A stretch of DNA of 64,000 bases from Bog-473 sp963807775 (GCA_963807775.1 CAWECY010000017.1:558001-622000); one strand, 5' to 3'; positions 1 to 7,666 are shown, counted from the stretch's first letter. The notes: generated from the letters alone by a model not told the origin. A program made the numbers and translations.

Positions 1-157
1 CGCCGGCGGGCAAGGAGCGGACCTGTCCGCAGCCCACACAGGCGCCGTGGCGTCTGATTCGGCCAGAGGCACAAAGGTGACATAGCGTGCCGCCGGGCCA
101 CGCCGGCCGCTTCGTCCTCCTTCCACAGCTGGCGGCGCACGCAGAGCCCGTTTTCAT
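1..157 (-). CDS. Zinc-ribbon protein of recombinase triad A (N-terminal part, runs off window start)
   Basis: The gene begins at an ATG that overlaps the stop codon of the upstream HTH gene by four bases (ATGA), and reading continues past base 1. The visible 52 residues contain a zinc-ribbon pattern: CHLC at about residues 28–31, then CVGC about 16 residues later, followed by G-Q-V-R-S-L-P. This matches the start of the family seen in full at 10642–12134, where CxxC ribbons precede a recombinase-like fold. Its place as third gene after a tyrosine recombinase and a small HTH gene is also the same. The function is not known; DNA binding is inferred from the ribbon. Only the N-terminus can be judged. 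Confidence 0.6.
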   Translation of the reverse strand, partial: MKTGSACAASCGRRTKRPAWPGGTLCHLCASGRIRRHGACVGCGQVRSLPAG

Positions 158-480
158 TGGCTCTCGTCGATGATCCGGGCCCGTCGGGGCCGGCGGGCCA
201 CGGCCCCTTTGGCCTTGGTCTTGACCGGAGCTCGTCCGGCCGCTGCCGTCGTCTCGATGAGGTCGTCGGGAGTGCAATCGAAGATGTCGCACAGCGCGGC
301 CAAGGTGATGAGCGACAGGCGCTCGGGCACCCCGGCGCAGAGCCGGTAGACCTGGGCAAAGGACAGCTCCACTCCGCGCTCGGCCAGCAACGGCCTGAGC
401 TCGGTCGTCTGCCAGAGCCCATGGGCGGCCATGACCTCGCGCAAGCGCCAGGTGTAGGCGACTCTGCGGCGCGCCCTCAT
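154..480 (-). CDS. Small Cro/CI-type HTH protein of triad A
   Basis: A 108-residue protein with a helix-turn-helix of the Cro/CI (XRE) type at roughly residues 10–75. The segment QVYRLCAGVPERLS and the following ALCDIFDCTPDDLI are the usual recognition helix and C-terminal part of such domains. A basic tail follows. The start codon overlaps the stop of the upstream integrase (ATGA at 477–480) and its own stop overlaps the next start (154–157), so the three genes are translationally coupled. The paralogue at 12157–12486 has the same layout, including LVALCDILACTPNDLI. A role as repressor or as directionality factor for the linked recombinase is inference. Confidence 0.8.
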   Translation of the reverse strand: MRARRRVAYTWRLREVMAAHGLWQTTELRPLLAERGVELSFAQVYRLCAGVPERLSLITLAALCDIFDCTPDDLIETTAAAGRAPVKTKAKGAVARRPRRARIIDESQ

Positions 481-1577
481 CGCGCACCCCGGCGCGCTGC
501 TGCATCTTCTATGGCGCCGTCGAGAGCGGCCCGCAGTGTCTTGGTCCGATAGTCCGATGAGACCGAGGTGTAAATGGCGAGGGTGGAGGCGTACTCATGA
601 CCCGCCTGTTGCTGGACGAAGAGGGCGTCGAAGCCGTCTTCGATGAGGTGGGTCACATAGCTGTGGCGCAAGCAGTGCAACGTCAGCTCTTTGGGCAGGC
701 CGGCGGCCCGGGCCGAGCGCCGGAAGGCGTCGTTGATGCGGTCCTCGCTCACCAAGGGCCCGCGTTCAGAGGGCCAGAGGCCGACTCCGGCGGTCTCCAT
801 GGTGGGCCAGACGTCGTCGACCCATTCGGAGAGGACCTCGGTTGACCAGCCGAAGACACTCAGCACGCCACGCCGCCGTGGTGGCCCGCCCTTGGCCGCC
901 TTACCCCAGCGCACGTTGCACACCCCGTAGTCACCGAACTCGGCTGCCTTGGGGTTGGGGCCGAAGTCAGCGGCCTCGAGCATGCGCAACTCGCGGCGTC
1001 TGAGCCCCCACCCATAGGCGACCTTGAGCATGGTGGCGTCTCTGAACGCCGGGGCCCAGCCCTTCTTGGTTCCGGCCCGGATGGACTCGACATCGTCGTC
1101 GGCCGCGTCGAAGAGCGCCTGGAGTTCGACCCGGGTCAATGACCGCCGAGCGGGGCGTCCTTCGTACTCGGTGGCGTGGATGGCCATGTTCTCCGCCCGG
1201 CAGATCTGGCTCGGAGCCGAGTTGAACTGGTCCAGGCACGACGGCGCCCAGCCATAGGCGGGGTCGCACACGAACTCACAGAAGGCGCCCACGGCCAGCT
1301 GGTAGTTGCGGACGGTCGAATGGGCCAGGTGCACCTCGGTGCGCAGTTCGCCGACCCAGCTCTCCAGGTGTCCGGGCAACCACTGCCATGGCCAGACCTC
1401 CGTGTGAAAGCGGAACCGGCGCACCAGGCGCTCGCGGACCTCGATCGTCTCTGCGCCCAAGTTCTGGGACAACTGCTGATCGCGCCAGCCCGCCAACATC
1501 GCCTCGAATGCGTCCCCGGCGGCACTCGTTTCGGGAGACTCCGCCACCGCCAGATGCAGCCCTCTTGATCGACCCAT
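477..1577 (-). CDS. Tyrosine recombinase / integrase of triad A
   Basis: A 366-residue site-specific tyrosine recombinase. The N-terminal SAM-like core-binding domain covers about residues 20–135 and the catalytic domain about 145–345. Visible catalytic residues are Arg193 (GLRRREL), His301 and Arg304 (HCLRHSY), His327 (GHEYAS) and the nucleophile Tyr336 (AIYTSVS), so it looks active. I chose the internal ATG at 1577 rather than the in-frame ATG at 1616. With that start the protein aligns end to end with the 369-residue paralogue at 12483–13592, for example in FEAMLAGW versus FEAMLTGW. It is the first gene of the coupled triad. Its target site is unknown. Confidence 0.88.
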   Translation of the reverse strand: MGRSRGLHLAVAESPETSAAGDAFEAMLAGWRDQQLSQNLGAETIEVRERLVRRFRFHTEVWPWQWLPGHLESWVGELRTEVHLAHSTVRNYQLAVGAFCEFVCDPAYGWAPSCLDQFNSAPSQICRAENMAIHATEYEGRPARRSLTRVELQALFDAADDDVESIRAGTKKGWAPAFRDATMLKVAYGWGLRRRELRMLEAADFGPNPKAAEFGDYGVCNVRWGKAAKGGPPRRRGVLSVFGWSTEVLSEWVDDVWPTMETAGVGLWPSERGPLVSEDRINDAFRRSARAAGLPKELTLHCLRHSYVTHLIEDGFDALFVQQQAGHEYASTLAIYTSVSSDYRTKTLRAALDGAIEDAAARRGAR

Positions 1578-1619
1578 GCAAGTCCTTCCATGCCTCGTTG
1601 TGAACGCGGGATTCAATCA

Positions 1620-1763
1620 TCAGATGCAATCGAACCCGGGGATCCCCACGTCAAGACACAAAAGCGACCTTCTCCAACCCTCCGTCACTGCTCATCTGGT
1701 CCATGTAAACGTGCAGGGCGCACGCCTGGGCGCGTCGCCCTCGAGAACATGCATCAAATGCAA
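1620..1763. promoter_or_regulatory. Candidate triad-A binding or recombination sites upstream of the integrase
   Basis: The 260-base stretch between the integrase start and the toxin remnant has no gene. It contains TTGCATCTGA on the minus strand at 1620–1629, and the partly palindromic ATGCATCAAATGCAA at 1749–1763. The other triad has TTGCATCTGACGCAA at 13725–13739, again upstream of its integrase; this shares the full 10-mer with the first site and 11 of 15 bases with the second. The match suggests a binding site for the HTH protein or a recombination site. No experiment or alignment supports this beyond the visible similarity. Confidence 0.3.
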
Positions 1764-1839
1764 TATGCGGCGTTAGCCCCATACCGCCGGCCTGGGGTCA
1801 CTATTTTCTGCTCAAATCTGGCTGTGTGCTTGCTGCCCG

Positions 1840-1944
1840 CTAACGCACGTCAGGGTTAAGCAGCTCATTGAGATGCGCCAGTCCGCAGTTGGATCCTTCG
1901 ACGACATGCTCGCCGGCCAGTAACCCCGTACCGGCGAATTCCAC
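1840..1944 (-). pseudogene. N-terminal stump of a GNAT-type toxin
   Basis: Directly behind the DUF1778 antitoxin, a GTG overlapping its TAG stop opens a 34-codon frame. It contains L-A-G-E-H-V-V-E-G-S-N-C-G and then L-N-E-L-L, which fits the usual beginning of TacT/AtaT-like GNAT toxins (L-x-x-x-H-x-x-x-x-F-x-C-G-x-x-x-L-N-x-W-L). The frame stops at 1840 without any acetyltransferase core. This is the place where the toxin partner of a DUF1778 antitoxin is expected, so I read it as a truncated toxin left after a deletion. The stretch is short, so chance similarity cannot be excluded. Confidence 0.45.
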
Positions 1945-2219
1945 TAAGCGGAGCGCTCGAGGACCGAAGGTGTCGAGAGCAGCTTGACCAGTGCCTCCGG
2001 AAGCGCCGGCGGAGTCGAGAGAAGGTCAAGCAGCTGGGTCCACGCCGCATCGTCGAGAACGAAGACGCTCCGTTCGGCGAGCTGCATCTCGGCGGCCTCC
2101 GCCGCACGGCGCAGGATGAAGTCGTGCGCTGATTCGCCTCGAGCAACGGCCGCCGAGCGCAGGAGAGCGTCCTGTTGCCGGGTCAGTCGCAGGTTCAGCC
2201 GCTTGCTCTTGAAGGCCAT
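1944..2219 (-). CDS. DUF1778-type (TacA-like) antitoxin
   Basis: A 91-residue protein with an N-terminal ribbon-helix-helix segment (KRLNLRLTRQQDALLRSAA, then ESAHDFILRRA) typical of DUF1778 antitoxins. These bind DNA through the RHH fold and neutralise a GNAT toxin with their C-terminal part. The C-terminal region after FVLDDAAW is also family-like. The usual downstream toxin is reduced to a stump of 34 codons, so the antitoxin appears orphaned. The gene lies 27 bases downstream of the doc-like toxin gene and may be part of the same transcript. Confidence 0.78.
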   Translation of the reverse strand: MAFKSKRLNLRLTRQQDALLRSAAVARGESAHDFILRRAAEAAEMQLAERSVFVLDDAAWTQLLDLLSTPPALPEALVKLLSTPSVLERSA

Positions 2220-2246
2220 CGTTCCATTGTCGCCGAATCCGCAAGC

Positions 2247-2678
2247 TCAGGAGACAGAGAGAAGTCGCTGGGAAACCCAGGAAGCCAATCGGTCGAGTGC
2301 GAGCTCTCCTGCTGCAACCGCCTCCACTACTTCGGCGGTCTCCGCTCCGTCTGGGTCGTCGCCGCGAGGTGGCTCCCAGCGGTAGCCGTTGATGGCGGCG
2401 AAGAGGATGCCGCACAGCAGCGCCGTTCGCTTGTTCCCGTCGGGAAGGGCGTGGTTCCGGGCGATCGCCTGGATGAGTACGGCGACCTTCGTGGGGAAGT
2501 CCGGGTACTTCTCGAAATCGCCGAAGCCGGCCGCCGGAGCTGCCAAGGCTGAGCCCGCCAACGTCTCATTCGTGATCGCACGGGCGGTGTCGAGATCCGT
2601 CCCGAGCGCCTCGGCCACCAGCAGATGGAAATCAGCCTCTGTGAGGTATGCGACCTCGCCCCCGCCGGCTTCCGCCAC
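2247..2678 (-). CDS. doc: Doc-family (Fic fold) toxin
   Basis: A 143-residue death-on-curing toxin. The Fic/Doc active-site motif is complete: HALPDGNKRTA begins at His76 and includes Asp80 and Arg84. Doc proteins phosphorylate elongation factor Tu and halt translation; that activity is known for the family and not shown here. The start is a GTG seven bases behind a 62-residue antitoxin gene, the normal antitoxin–toxin order. It lies in the integrated island with other stability genes. Confidence 0.85.
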   Translation of the reverse strand: MAEAGGGEVAYLTEADFHLLVAEALGTDLDTARAITNETLAGSALAAPAAGFGDFEKYPDFPTKVAVLIQAIARNHALPDGNKRTALLCGILFAAINGYRWEPPRGDDPDGAETAEVVEAVAAGELALDRLASWVSQRLLSVS

Positions 2679-2685
2679 GGCGCGG

Positions 2686-2874
2686 TTACTTGGCGAGTCT
2701 GTCGAGCGCCGCTCGGTTCTTCGCCCCGGTCAATTGCAGCAGCTCCTCGACATCCTTCGTTGTGTCCTTACCCGCCCGACGATCAGCGGCGATGCGAGCA
2801 ACGAGGGCCTCCTCGGTGCTGGTCACATCGTCTCTTGGCGACGACGTTTCCCGCTCAACAGCGCTCTCGGTCAT
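2686..2874 (-). CDS. Putative antitoxin partner of Doc
   Basis: A 62-residue, charged protein immediately upstream of doc. No confident domain can be named. The stretch EEALVARIAADRRAGKD followed by a short helix ending in LDRLAK resembles the small partners often found before Doc toxins. The assignment as antitoxin rests mainly on position, size and the seven-base spacing. The 245 bases upstream up to the next gene would hold the promoter. Confidence 0.6.
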   Translation of the reverse strand: MTESAVERETSSPRDDVTSTEEALVARIAADRRAGKDTTKDVEELLQLTGAKNRAALDRLAK

Positions 2875-3031
2875 GTCTCCAGTGTGCCACCGGGTTGACT
2901 CATCTCCGGCCTCAACACCGTTGCGAGCTGGACGGGAGCATCGCGCCGGATCCCGCAGGACCAGTCAAGGCCGGCGCAGCCGCCCGGAGGGGCAGCCTTG
3001 ACGGGTCCGAACCCACCCGGTTGGGAGAATG

Positions 3032-3058
3032 AAAAAGGCCGCCCGACCAGGGCGGCCT
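3032..3058 (-). terminator. Perfect GC-rich hairpin with T-run on the minus strand
   Basis: A 9-bp perfect stem (AGGCCGCCC / GGGCGGCCT) with a 5-base loop. Read on the minus strand it is followed by five T residues, the form of an intrinsic terminator. It would stop minus-strand transcription entering the toxin–antitoxin genes. The gene to its right faces the other way, so its natural target transcript is unclear. Confidence 0.5.
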
Positions 3059-3098
3059 GGTTGCCCCTCCCCCTTCCCCTGACCAGCGCCAGGGTGTG

Positions 3099-3118
3099 TT
3101 GTCGCACCCTTGCGACAA
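3099..3118. promoter_or_regulatory. Perfect 8-bp inverted repeat just upstream of the rep region
   Basis: TTGTCGCA and TGCGACAA form a perfect dyad around CCCT, ending 10 bases before the start of the HTH gene of the replication cassette. It could be an autoregulatory operator of that HTH protein or part of a replication origin used by the adjacent initiator-like protein. The sequence shows only the symmetry. Confidence 0.4.
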
Positions 3119-3128
3119 GATGGCGGCC

Positions 3129-3560
3129 ATGACGGATGAGCCAGATTTCCGAGCCGACAAGAGCAACACCGTCGAGGGCGGCGGCAACGCCTCCGGCCGC
3201 TGGTACGCCTACCACGGCGCCCTCGACGAAGACGTGCTGGCCGAAGCCTTCCCGATGCAGGCCCTCGACAAGGAGGACTACCCCGACTTCGTACGCGACG
3301 ACATCGCGGAGGACGCGATGGAGCAGTCCGAGCTGATCGGCTTCTGGGTGGCCTGGCACATGGCTGGCGGATTCGCCGCGCTCGAAGAGGGTGGCTGGCA
3401 CCGCGCCACCATCTTCCGCAAGGTGCGACGGTTCCGTGCTCGCTACGGCGCGCACCCCGACGACTACTCGTTCCCCTGGATCCGACTCGACCTCGAGAAC
3501 GCGTGGGCCGCGGGCATCGAGCGCCGTATCGCCGACCGACGTCCCGGCTTCTTCCACTGA
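3129..3560 (+). CDS. Small regulator-like protein linked to a replication initiator
   Basis: A 143-residue acidic protein, taking the ATG at 3129; in-frame starts exist at 3096 and 3120. The middle part, WHMAGGFAALEEGGW then HRATIFRKVRRFRARYG, reads like a helix-turn-helix with a basic recognition helix. The product ends nine bases before the replication-initiator-like gene, which suggests an operon. I recall similar small HTH proteins next to initiator genes in actinobacterial integrative elements, but I cannot name a family. Its function is unproven. Confidence 0.6.
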   Translation: MTDEPDFRADKSNTVEGGGNASGRWYAYHGALDEDVLAEAFPMQALDKEDYPDFVRDDIAEDAMEQSELIGFWVAWHMAGGFAALEEGGWHRATIFRKVRRFRARYGAHPDDYSFPWIRLDLENAWAAGIERRIADRRPGFFH

Positions 3561-3569
3561 TCGCTTGCC

Positions 3570-4670
3570 GTGCCACTCCCCACTTCGGTCTCTGAGCACC
3601 TAGTCGCAAATTCGCCAGTTAGGCCGTTGCGCGAGTTGGCATCCGGCGTCGACGCGCTCTACCTGTCCGGACGGGCGGAGGTGCCCAAACGACTTCTGGA
3701 GCGCCTCGAGGACTGCCGGGCCTGGGCCGGCGAGGCGAAGCGTCCTGCTCCCTTCGAACTCGGCGAGCTCGTCTTCGGCATCACCCCGCACGGCTGGGGC
3801 AAGTACCGCTTCTGCCTCGAGCACGCCACGGCCCGCATCGGCATCTCCACCAGCCGCCACCTCCCGACCGTGCGCGTCCAGCCTCGCTCGGAATTCCTGC
3901 ACGCCGTCGGCCCTGAGGCGGCGGTGACCACACTGCAGGAGATCCTGGCTCCAGAACTGCGACAACTGCGTTTCTGGGTCAACCGCGTCGATCTCTTCGC
4001 CGACTGGCAGGGTTGGGACCTCACCCTCGCGGACGCTTCCCGTTTCGTCTGCCGGGCCGACGCCCGACGCACCTACGAGGTGGCCGGCACCTTGACCGGA
4101 TTCGAGTTCGGCAGCCGCACGACCAAGACGTTCCTGGCGCGTCTTTACGACAAGACGGCGGACCTGGCCGTCAAGGACAACGGCTGGTGGTTCGAGGTCT
4201 GGGGCGATCGCTACATGGCGGGGACGCCCGTGCATCGGCTCGAATTCGAGATCGGTCGCCAGGGACTGCAAGAGTTCGACCTCAACACTCCCACCCAGGT
4301 CCTCGCCGCCACGGGTGATCTGTGGGCCTACGCAACCGGCGAATGGCTGACCTACCGCTCCCCCACGAACGACCAAACCCGATGCCGTTGGCCCCTCGCT
4401 CCGGAATGGCGCTCGGTCCAGCACGCCACCCTCTCTCATCAGGCCGTCGGCCTCGAGCGCCTGCGCCTGGCACGGCGATCCAAGTCGATCGAGAAGCTGC
4501 TCCCAGGCCTCAACGGCTACCTCGCCTCGATGGGCGCCCTCCTCGGCACCGAGGGGATCGACGACACGCTCGGGGCGATCGGGCATCATCTGCGTACCTA
4601 CGAGATCATCAGCCACACCGCATTCAGTGAGCGGGTCGCTCGCCGCCGCAGCGAGTTGGAGCTGCGGTGA
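3570..4670 (+). CDS. Replication-initiator-like protein of an integrative element
   Basis: A 366-residue protein starting at a GTG. It shows the motif series seen in replication initiation factors of small plasmids and integrative elements: an acidic strand NRVDLFADW near residue 135, a segment LYDKTADLA near 195 and RLEFEIGRQGL near 225. The context of an upstream HTH gene, a perfect palindrome and a downstream serine recombinase fits an element that replicates after excision. Exact family membership cannot be settled by eye, so the call is tentative. It could be inactive now that the element appears displaced from its tRNA site. Confidence 0.5.
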   Translation: MPLPTSVSEHLVANSPVRPLRELASGVDALYLSGRAEVPKRLLERLEDCRAWAGEAKRPAPFELGELVFGITPHGWGKYRFCLEHATARIGISTSRHLPTVRVQPRSEFLHAVGPEAAVTTLQEILAPELRQLRFWVNRVDLFADWQGWDLTLADASRFVCRADARRTYEVAGTLTGFEFGSRTTKTFLARLYDKTADLAVKDNGWWFEVWGDRYMAGTPVHRLEFEIGRQGLQEFDLNTPTQVLAATGDLWAYATGEWLTYRSPTNDQTRCRWPLAPEWRSVQHATLSHQAVGLERLRLARRSKSIEKLLPGLNGYLASMGALLGTEGIDDTLGAIGHHLRTYEIISHTAFSERVARRRSELELR

Positions 4671-4770
4671 ACGCGGCCGGGCCCGACTACGGGCGAGTGG
4701 CGGCCGTGCTGGTCCGCATCGGTCTGCGCAATGGTGAGCGAGAGGGAAGAGCTGGAACAGGAGGACGGCG

Positions 4771-6327
4771 ATGTTGACGGTGGCGTACTGCCGGGTGTCG
4801 ACCGAGGAACAAGCAGCGGAGGGCTTCTCGATCGGCGGGCAAGCTGACAAGCTGCGCGTCTACGCCGAGCTGCACGATCTCGGCGAAGTCACGGTGATCG
4901 CCGATCCGGGGCTCTCGGGCAAGAACCTCGAGCGGCCCGGTCTCCAACAGCTCCTGCACATGGTGGACGAGGGCCACGTGGCCAATGTCCTGACGTGGCG
5001 GCTCGATCGATTGTCGAGGAACCTCAGCGACCTGATCATGCTGGCCGACCGCTTCGGTCAGGCCGGCGTCGCCTTGCACTCCTTCACCGAGAAGATCGAC
5101 CTGTCGTCGGCGACGGGCCGGATGTTCTACAACATCCTCGGTTCGTTCGCGCAGTTCTACCGGGAGCAGCTGGCCGAGAACGTGCGGATGGGCATGCAGC
5201 AGGCCGTGCGCCAGGGCAAGTGGATCAACCGACCGAAGGTCGGCTACGACCTCGTCGACGGCGAGCTCGTCGCCAACGAGATGGCGCCGGTCGTGCGGCG
5301 CGTCTTCACCCTGCGCTCGGAAGGCCAGAGCGTCGGCAAGATCGCCGATGCCACGGGCATCAAGTACTCGACGGTGCTCACCGTCCTCAAGTCGCGCATC
5401 TACCTCGGCGAGGTGATAATGAACGACGAGTGGTTCCCCGGCCGCCACGAGGCGATCATCACGCCCGAGCAGTTCGCCGCCGCCCACCGGGGCCGGGTCA
5501 AGGGTCGGGCCCGAGGTGCCGACCTGTTGTCGGGCCGGGTCCGCTGCGGGCTCTGCCGCCGCCTCATGGCCATCGACCAGAACGGCCAGGGCAGCCGGCA
5601 CTACCGCTGTCGTCACCGGGGCGAGGGCTGCGCGCAGCCTTGTCGGAGCAACCTCGGGCTCCTGCGGGCCGCCGTGTTGGGGTTGCAGCTCATCGGCGAC
5701 GACGTGGAGCTGCAGGACGCGATCCGCACGGAGCTCGAGCGGGCCCGAACGCCGGCCCGAAAGGCCGGCGGAGGGCAGCGCGCGCAGCGCCCCCGTCACG
5801 GTATCGAGGACCTGGTGGCCCAACGCCGCAAGCTGCTGCGCCTCTACTACGACGACAAGATCGGGTCCGAGCTGTTCGCCGAGGAGGAGGCGCGCCTGTC
5901 CGTCGCAATCCGTGAAGCGCAGCGGGAGTCCGAGGACGTGCCGGGCGAAACGGCATGCACCGACGACGTTGCACGTCGGTTCGACGACGTCGCGCGAGTG
6001 CTCGCAAACCTCGACGTCGACACGATGTGGAAGCACGCGAACGAGATCGAGCGACGCGTGCTGATCGACGAGTTCATCCGGGAGATTTTGGTGTTACCCG
6101 ATTACTTGGACGTAACTGTGCACGGAGCGCCTTCACTGCACGTCCGCTACCAGGAGGTCGGCATGAAGGAGTCGGGTTTCAGTGGTGTCGGAGGGGGGAT
6201 CCGAATCAATACCGTGGGCCTTTTTGACGCCTCCCCGACCTGGGGATCGTCCCACGTCGGAGCGAGAATCTTTGGCAATCCGGTGCGCGAGGTTAGAACC
6301 ACCGAGCTTTGGCTACCGGCTGCCTAA
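4771..6327 (+). CDS. Large serine recombinase with a read-through C-terminus
   Basis: A 518-residue serine integrase. The N-terminal resolvase domain begins AYCRVSTEEQ with the nucleophile at Ser10 and continues with LTWRLDRLSRN. The recombinase domain follows, then a zinc-ribbon domain (CGLCRRLM … C-R … C) around residue 265 and a coiled-coil-like region. A GGAGG-like ribosome site precedes the ATG. After S-G-V-G-G-G near residue 477 the frame crosses the 15-bp att repeat at 6185–6199. The paralogue at 14455–16131 stops four codons after the same repeat, whereas this copy has lost that stop and gains about 42 unrelated residues. The extension could impair the protein or be harmless. Confidence 0.88.
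   Translation: MLTVAYCRVSTEEQAAEGFSIGGQADKLRVYAELHDLGEVTVIADPGLSGKNLERPGLQQLLHMVDEGHVANVLTWRLDRLSRNLSDLIMLADRFGQAGVALHSFTEKIDLSSATGRMFYNILGSFAQFYREQLAENVRMGMQQAVRQGKWINRPKVGYDLVDGELVANEMAPVVRRVFTLRSEGQSVGKIADATGIKYSTVLTVLKSRIYLGEVIMNDEWFPGRHEAIITPEQFAAAHRGRVKGRARGADLLSGRVRCGLCRRLMAIDQNGQGSRHYRCRHRGEGCAQPCRSNLGLLRAAVLGLQLIGDDVELQDAIRTELERARTPARKAGGGQRAQRPRHGIEDLVAQRRKLLRLYYDDKIGSELFAEEEARLSVAIREAQRESEDVPGETACTDDVARRFDDVARVLANLDVDTMWKHANEIERRVLIDEFIREILVLPDYLDVTVHGAPSLHVRYQEVGMKESGFSGVGGGIRINTVGLFDASPTWGSSHVGARIFGNPVREVRTTELWLPAA
6185..6199. repeat. Left att repeat (copy of tRNA-Leu 3' end)
   Basis: GTGTCGGAGGGGGGA is identical to bases 16112–16126, which are the discriminator, acceptor strand and part of the T arm of tRNA-Leu. 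The following bases keep the GAA of a T loop but no longer pair as a T stem. The copy sits at the end of a serine recombinase gene exactly as the intact one does. I interpret it as the left junction of an integrated element, or as the old right junction of the element to its left. Confidence 0.65.
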
Positions 6328-6723
6328 CGGGTGGGCGCAGGTGCACGCCACGGACCGGAATCCGTCCCCCTCGCGAAGCTGAGCAGGCGGGACATTGAAA
6401 CCGATAATCCTCGACCCCCGGCCCGGCAATGAAGTGGAACACCTGGGGTATGTTGACAGATGGCAACAGCATGTTGTAATGTGTCAACATTCCAGACCGA
6501 CCTAGGCATCCCAAGAAGGACGTCGAGGATTCACTCGAGTTCGCCGAGAGCCACGCGTGGACTGTTGAGGCCCCACGTCCCGGTCATCCATGGGGTAAGG
6601 CCACTTGCGGACGCGAAGGGCATGACTGTCTGGTGTGGATCTGGTCGACGCCAAGAAATGAGGGCAATCACGCCCGACAGATTCGAAAGGCGGTCTATCG
6701 ATGCACGGAGAAGGAGGGCGACA
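6328..6723 (+). promoter_or_regulatory. Gene-free region with promoter inside nested inverted repeats
   Basis: No gene is seen in these 396 bases. A good −35 box TTGACA lies at 6453–6458 with a weak −10 (TGTAAT) 16 bases on. TGTTGACA at 6451–6458 is the exact inverse of TGTCAACA at 6482–6489, and between them CAACA and TGTTG (6464–6476) form a second perfect dyad. The arrangement looks like a promoter covered by operators and could serve autoregulation of the HTH gene starting at 6724. The transcript would carry a leader of about 230 bases. Confidence 0.45.
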
Positions 6724-7251
6724 ATGACTGAGTACGAATTCACACTCGTGATCGAAGGCGATCTTGAGGACGAAAGGGCCGCTCGCGCCCTCTTCGAGGT
6801 TGGCTGCGATGATGCGACCTTCGGAGTCGTTGACGGAGTTGGCTACGGAGATTTCGCTCGTGAGGGTTCATCGTTTGCTGAGGCTGTGCTGGGGGCCATC
6901 TCTCAGGTAGAAATGGTTGATGCTCTGCGGGTGTTGCGAGTCGAACCCGACAACATTGTGACCATGTCCGACATCGCCGAAAGATTGGATCGAACACGAG
7001 AGAGCGTCAGGCTTCTTGTCGCTGGCCGAAGAGGTCCTGGCGGGTTTCCGTCTCCAATCTCCCATGCGATGGAGCGAGGCCGTCTGTGGCGCTGGTCAGA
7101 TGTCGCTGCCTGGCTTGGCCAGCTCGAGCCGGAAGAGATTGAAGCTGCTCGGTTTGTCTCGGCGATTAATGCCGCACTGGAACTACGCAAGCAGCTGAGT
7201 GCAATGCAGGATGATTTGGCCGTAAAGCAGTTGCGTATGCTGATTGACTGA
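6724..7251 (+). CDS. HTH-containing DNA-binding protein
   Basis: A 175-residue protein. I chose the ATG at 6724 because AGGAGG lies seven bases upstream; the frame is open further but upstream residues look non-coding. The first half (EYEFTLVIEGDL … VGCDDATFGVVDGVGYGDFAREG) is a conserved-looking alpha/beta segment. The second half has an HTH (MSDIAERLDRTRESVRLLVAGRRGPGGFP) followed by RLWRWSDVAAWL, which resembles MerR/excisionase-type recognition. I know this architecture from actinobacterial DNA-binding proteins of unknown role. It could be an element regulator or an antitoxin-like protein. Confidence 0.75.
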   Translation: MTEYEFTLVIEGDLEDERAARALFEVGCDDATFGVVDGVGYGDFAREGSSFAEAVLGAISQVEMVDALRVLRVEPDNIVTMSDIAERLDRTRESVRLLVAGRRGPGGFPSPISHAMERGRLWRWSDVAAWLGQLEPEEIEAARFVSAINAALELRKQLSAMQDDLAVKQLRMLID

Positions 7252-7303
7252 TTGATTCCGGCATTTCCAGGTAGCCGCCGAACCGGCGCATGGGGGCAGG
7301 TGC

Positions 7304-7666
7304 TTACGCAGAATCGGTTGATTGCGGGTGAACGCCTTTCGGCACGTAATCGAAGAAGCGGTAGGTCATCCCCCCAGCCGTCCATTCGGCTCGAAGCCTT
7401 GTCCGACGTTCCACCTTGCGGAGGGCACTCAAGAGGTCACGATTGAGTTCACGGGGATCCCTCCCTTGAAACCATCCGTCCACTTCGAAACCGTCGGGCG
7501 TCTCGTCTACAGAGCCAACGACCAGCCGCCGGAGCACCGGTTCGATCAGTGCAGGAGAATCCGAGCTCACCGAGGCAATGACGTGGAAATCAGACGTATC
7601 CACCCTCCATAGTGTGGACCATCGGACGCCTGGCTCCCAACTGAACGGCGTTAGGAACTCACCCAA
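7304..7666 (-). CDS. Hypothetical protein
   Basis: About 120 residues from a TTG at 7666; the start is uncertain because no clear ribosome site is visible. The open frame extends upstream, but that part lies under the oxidoreductase gene and is not protein-like. The C-terminal half (LLSALRKVERRTRLRAEWT, then YRFFDYVPKG) looks like genuine protein. No function can be assigned. It follows the deazaflavin oxidoreductase gene on the same strand and may be co-transcribed. Confidence 0.5.
   Translation of the reverse strand: MGEFLTPFSWEPGVRWSTLWRVDTSDFHVIASVSSDSPALIEPVLRRLVVGSVDETPDGFEVDGWFQGRDPRELNRDLLSALRKVERRTRLRAEWTAGGMTYRFFDYVPKGVHPQSTDSA

Noticed and set aside
2985..3016. tRNA T-arm-like segment (GGGTTCGGACCC on the minus strand) near the replication cassette
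   Set aside because: No acceptor, anticodon or D arm can be folded around it, so it is likely chance in GC-rich sequence.
4667..4777. 36-codon frame from a GTG overlapping the stop of the initiator-like gene and running into the serine recombinase start
   Set aside because: It has good coupling geometry, but the sequence is Arg/Gly-rich, has no recognisable features and overlaps the recombinase ribosome site. There is not enough to call a gene.
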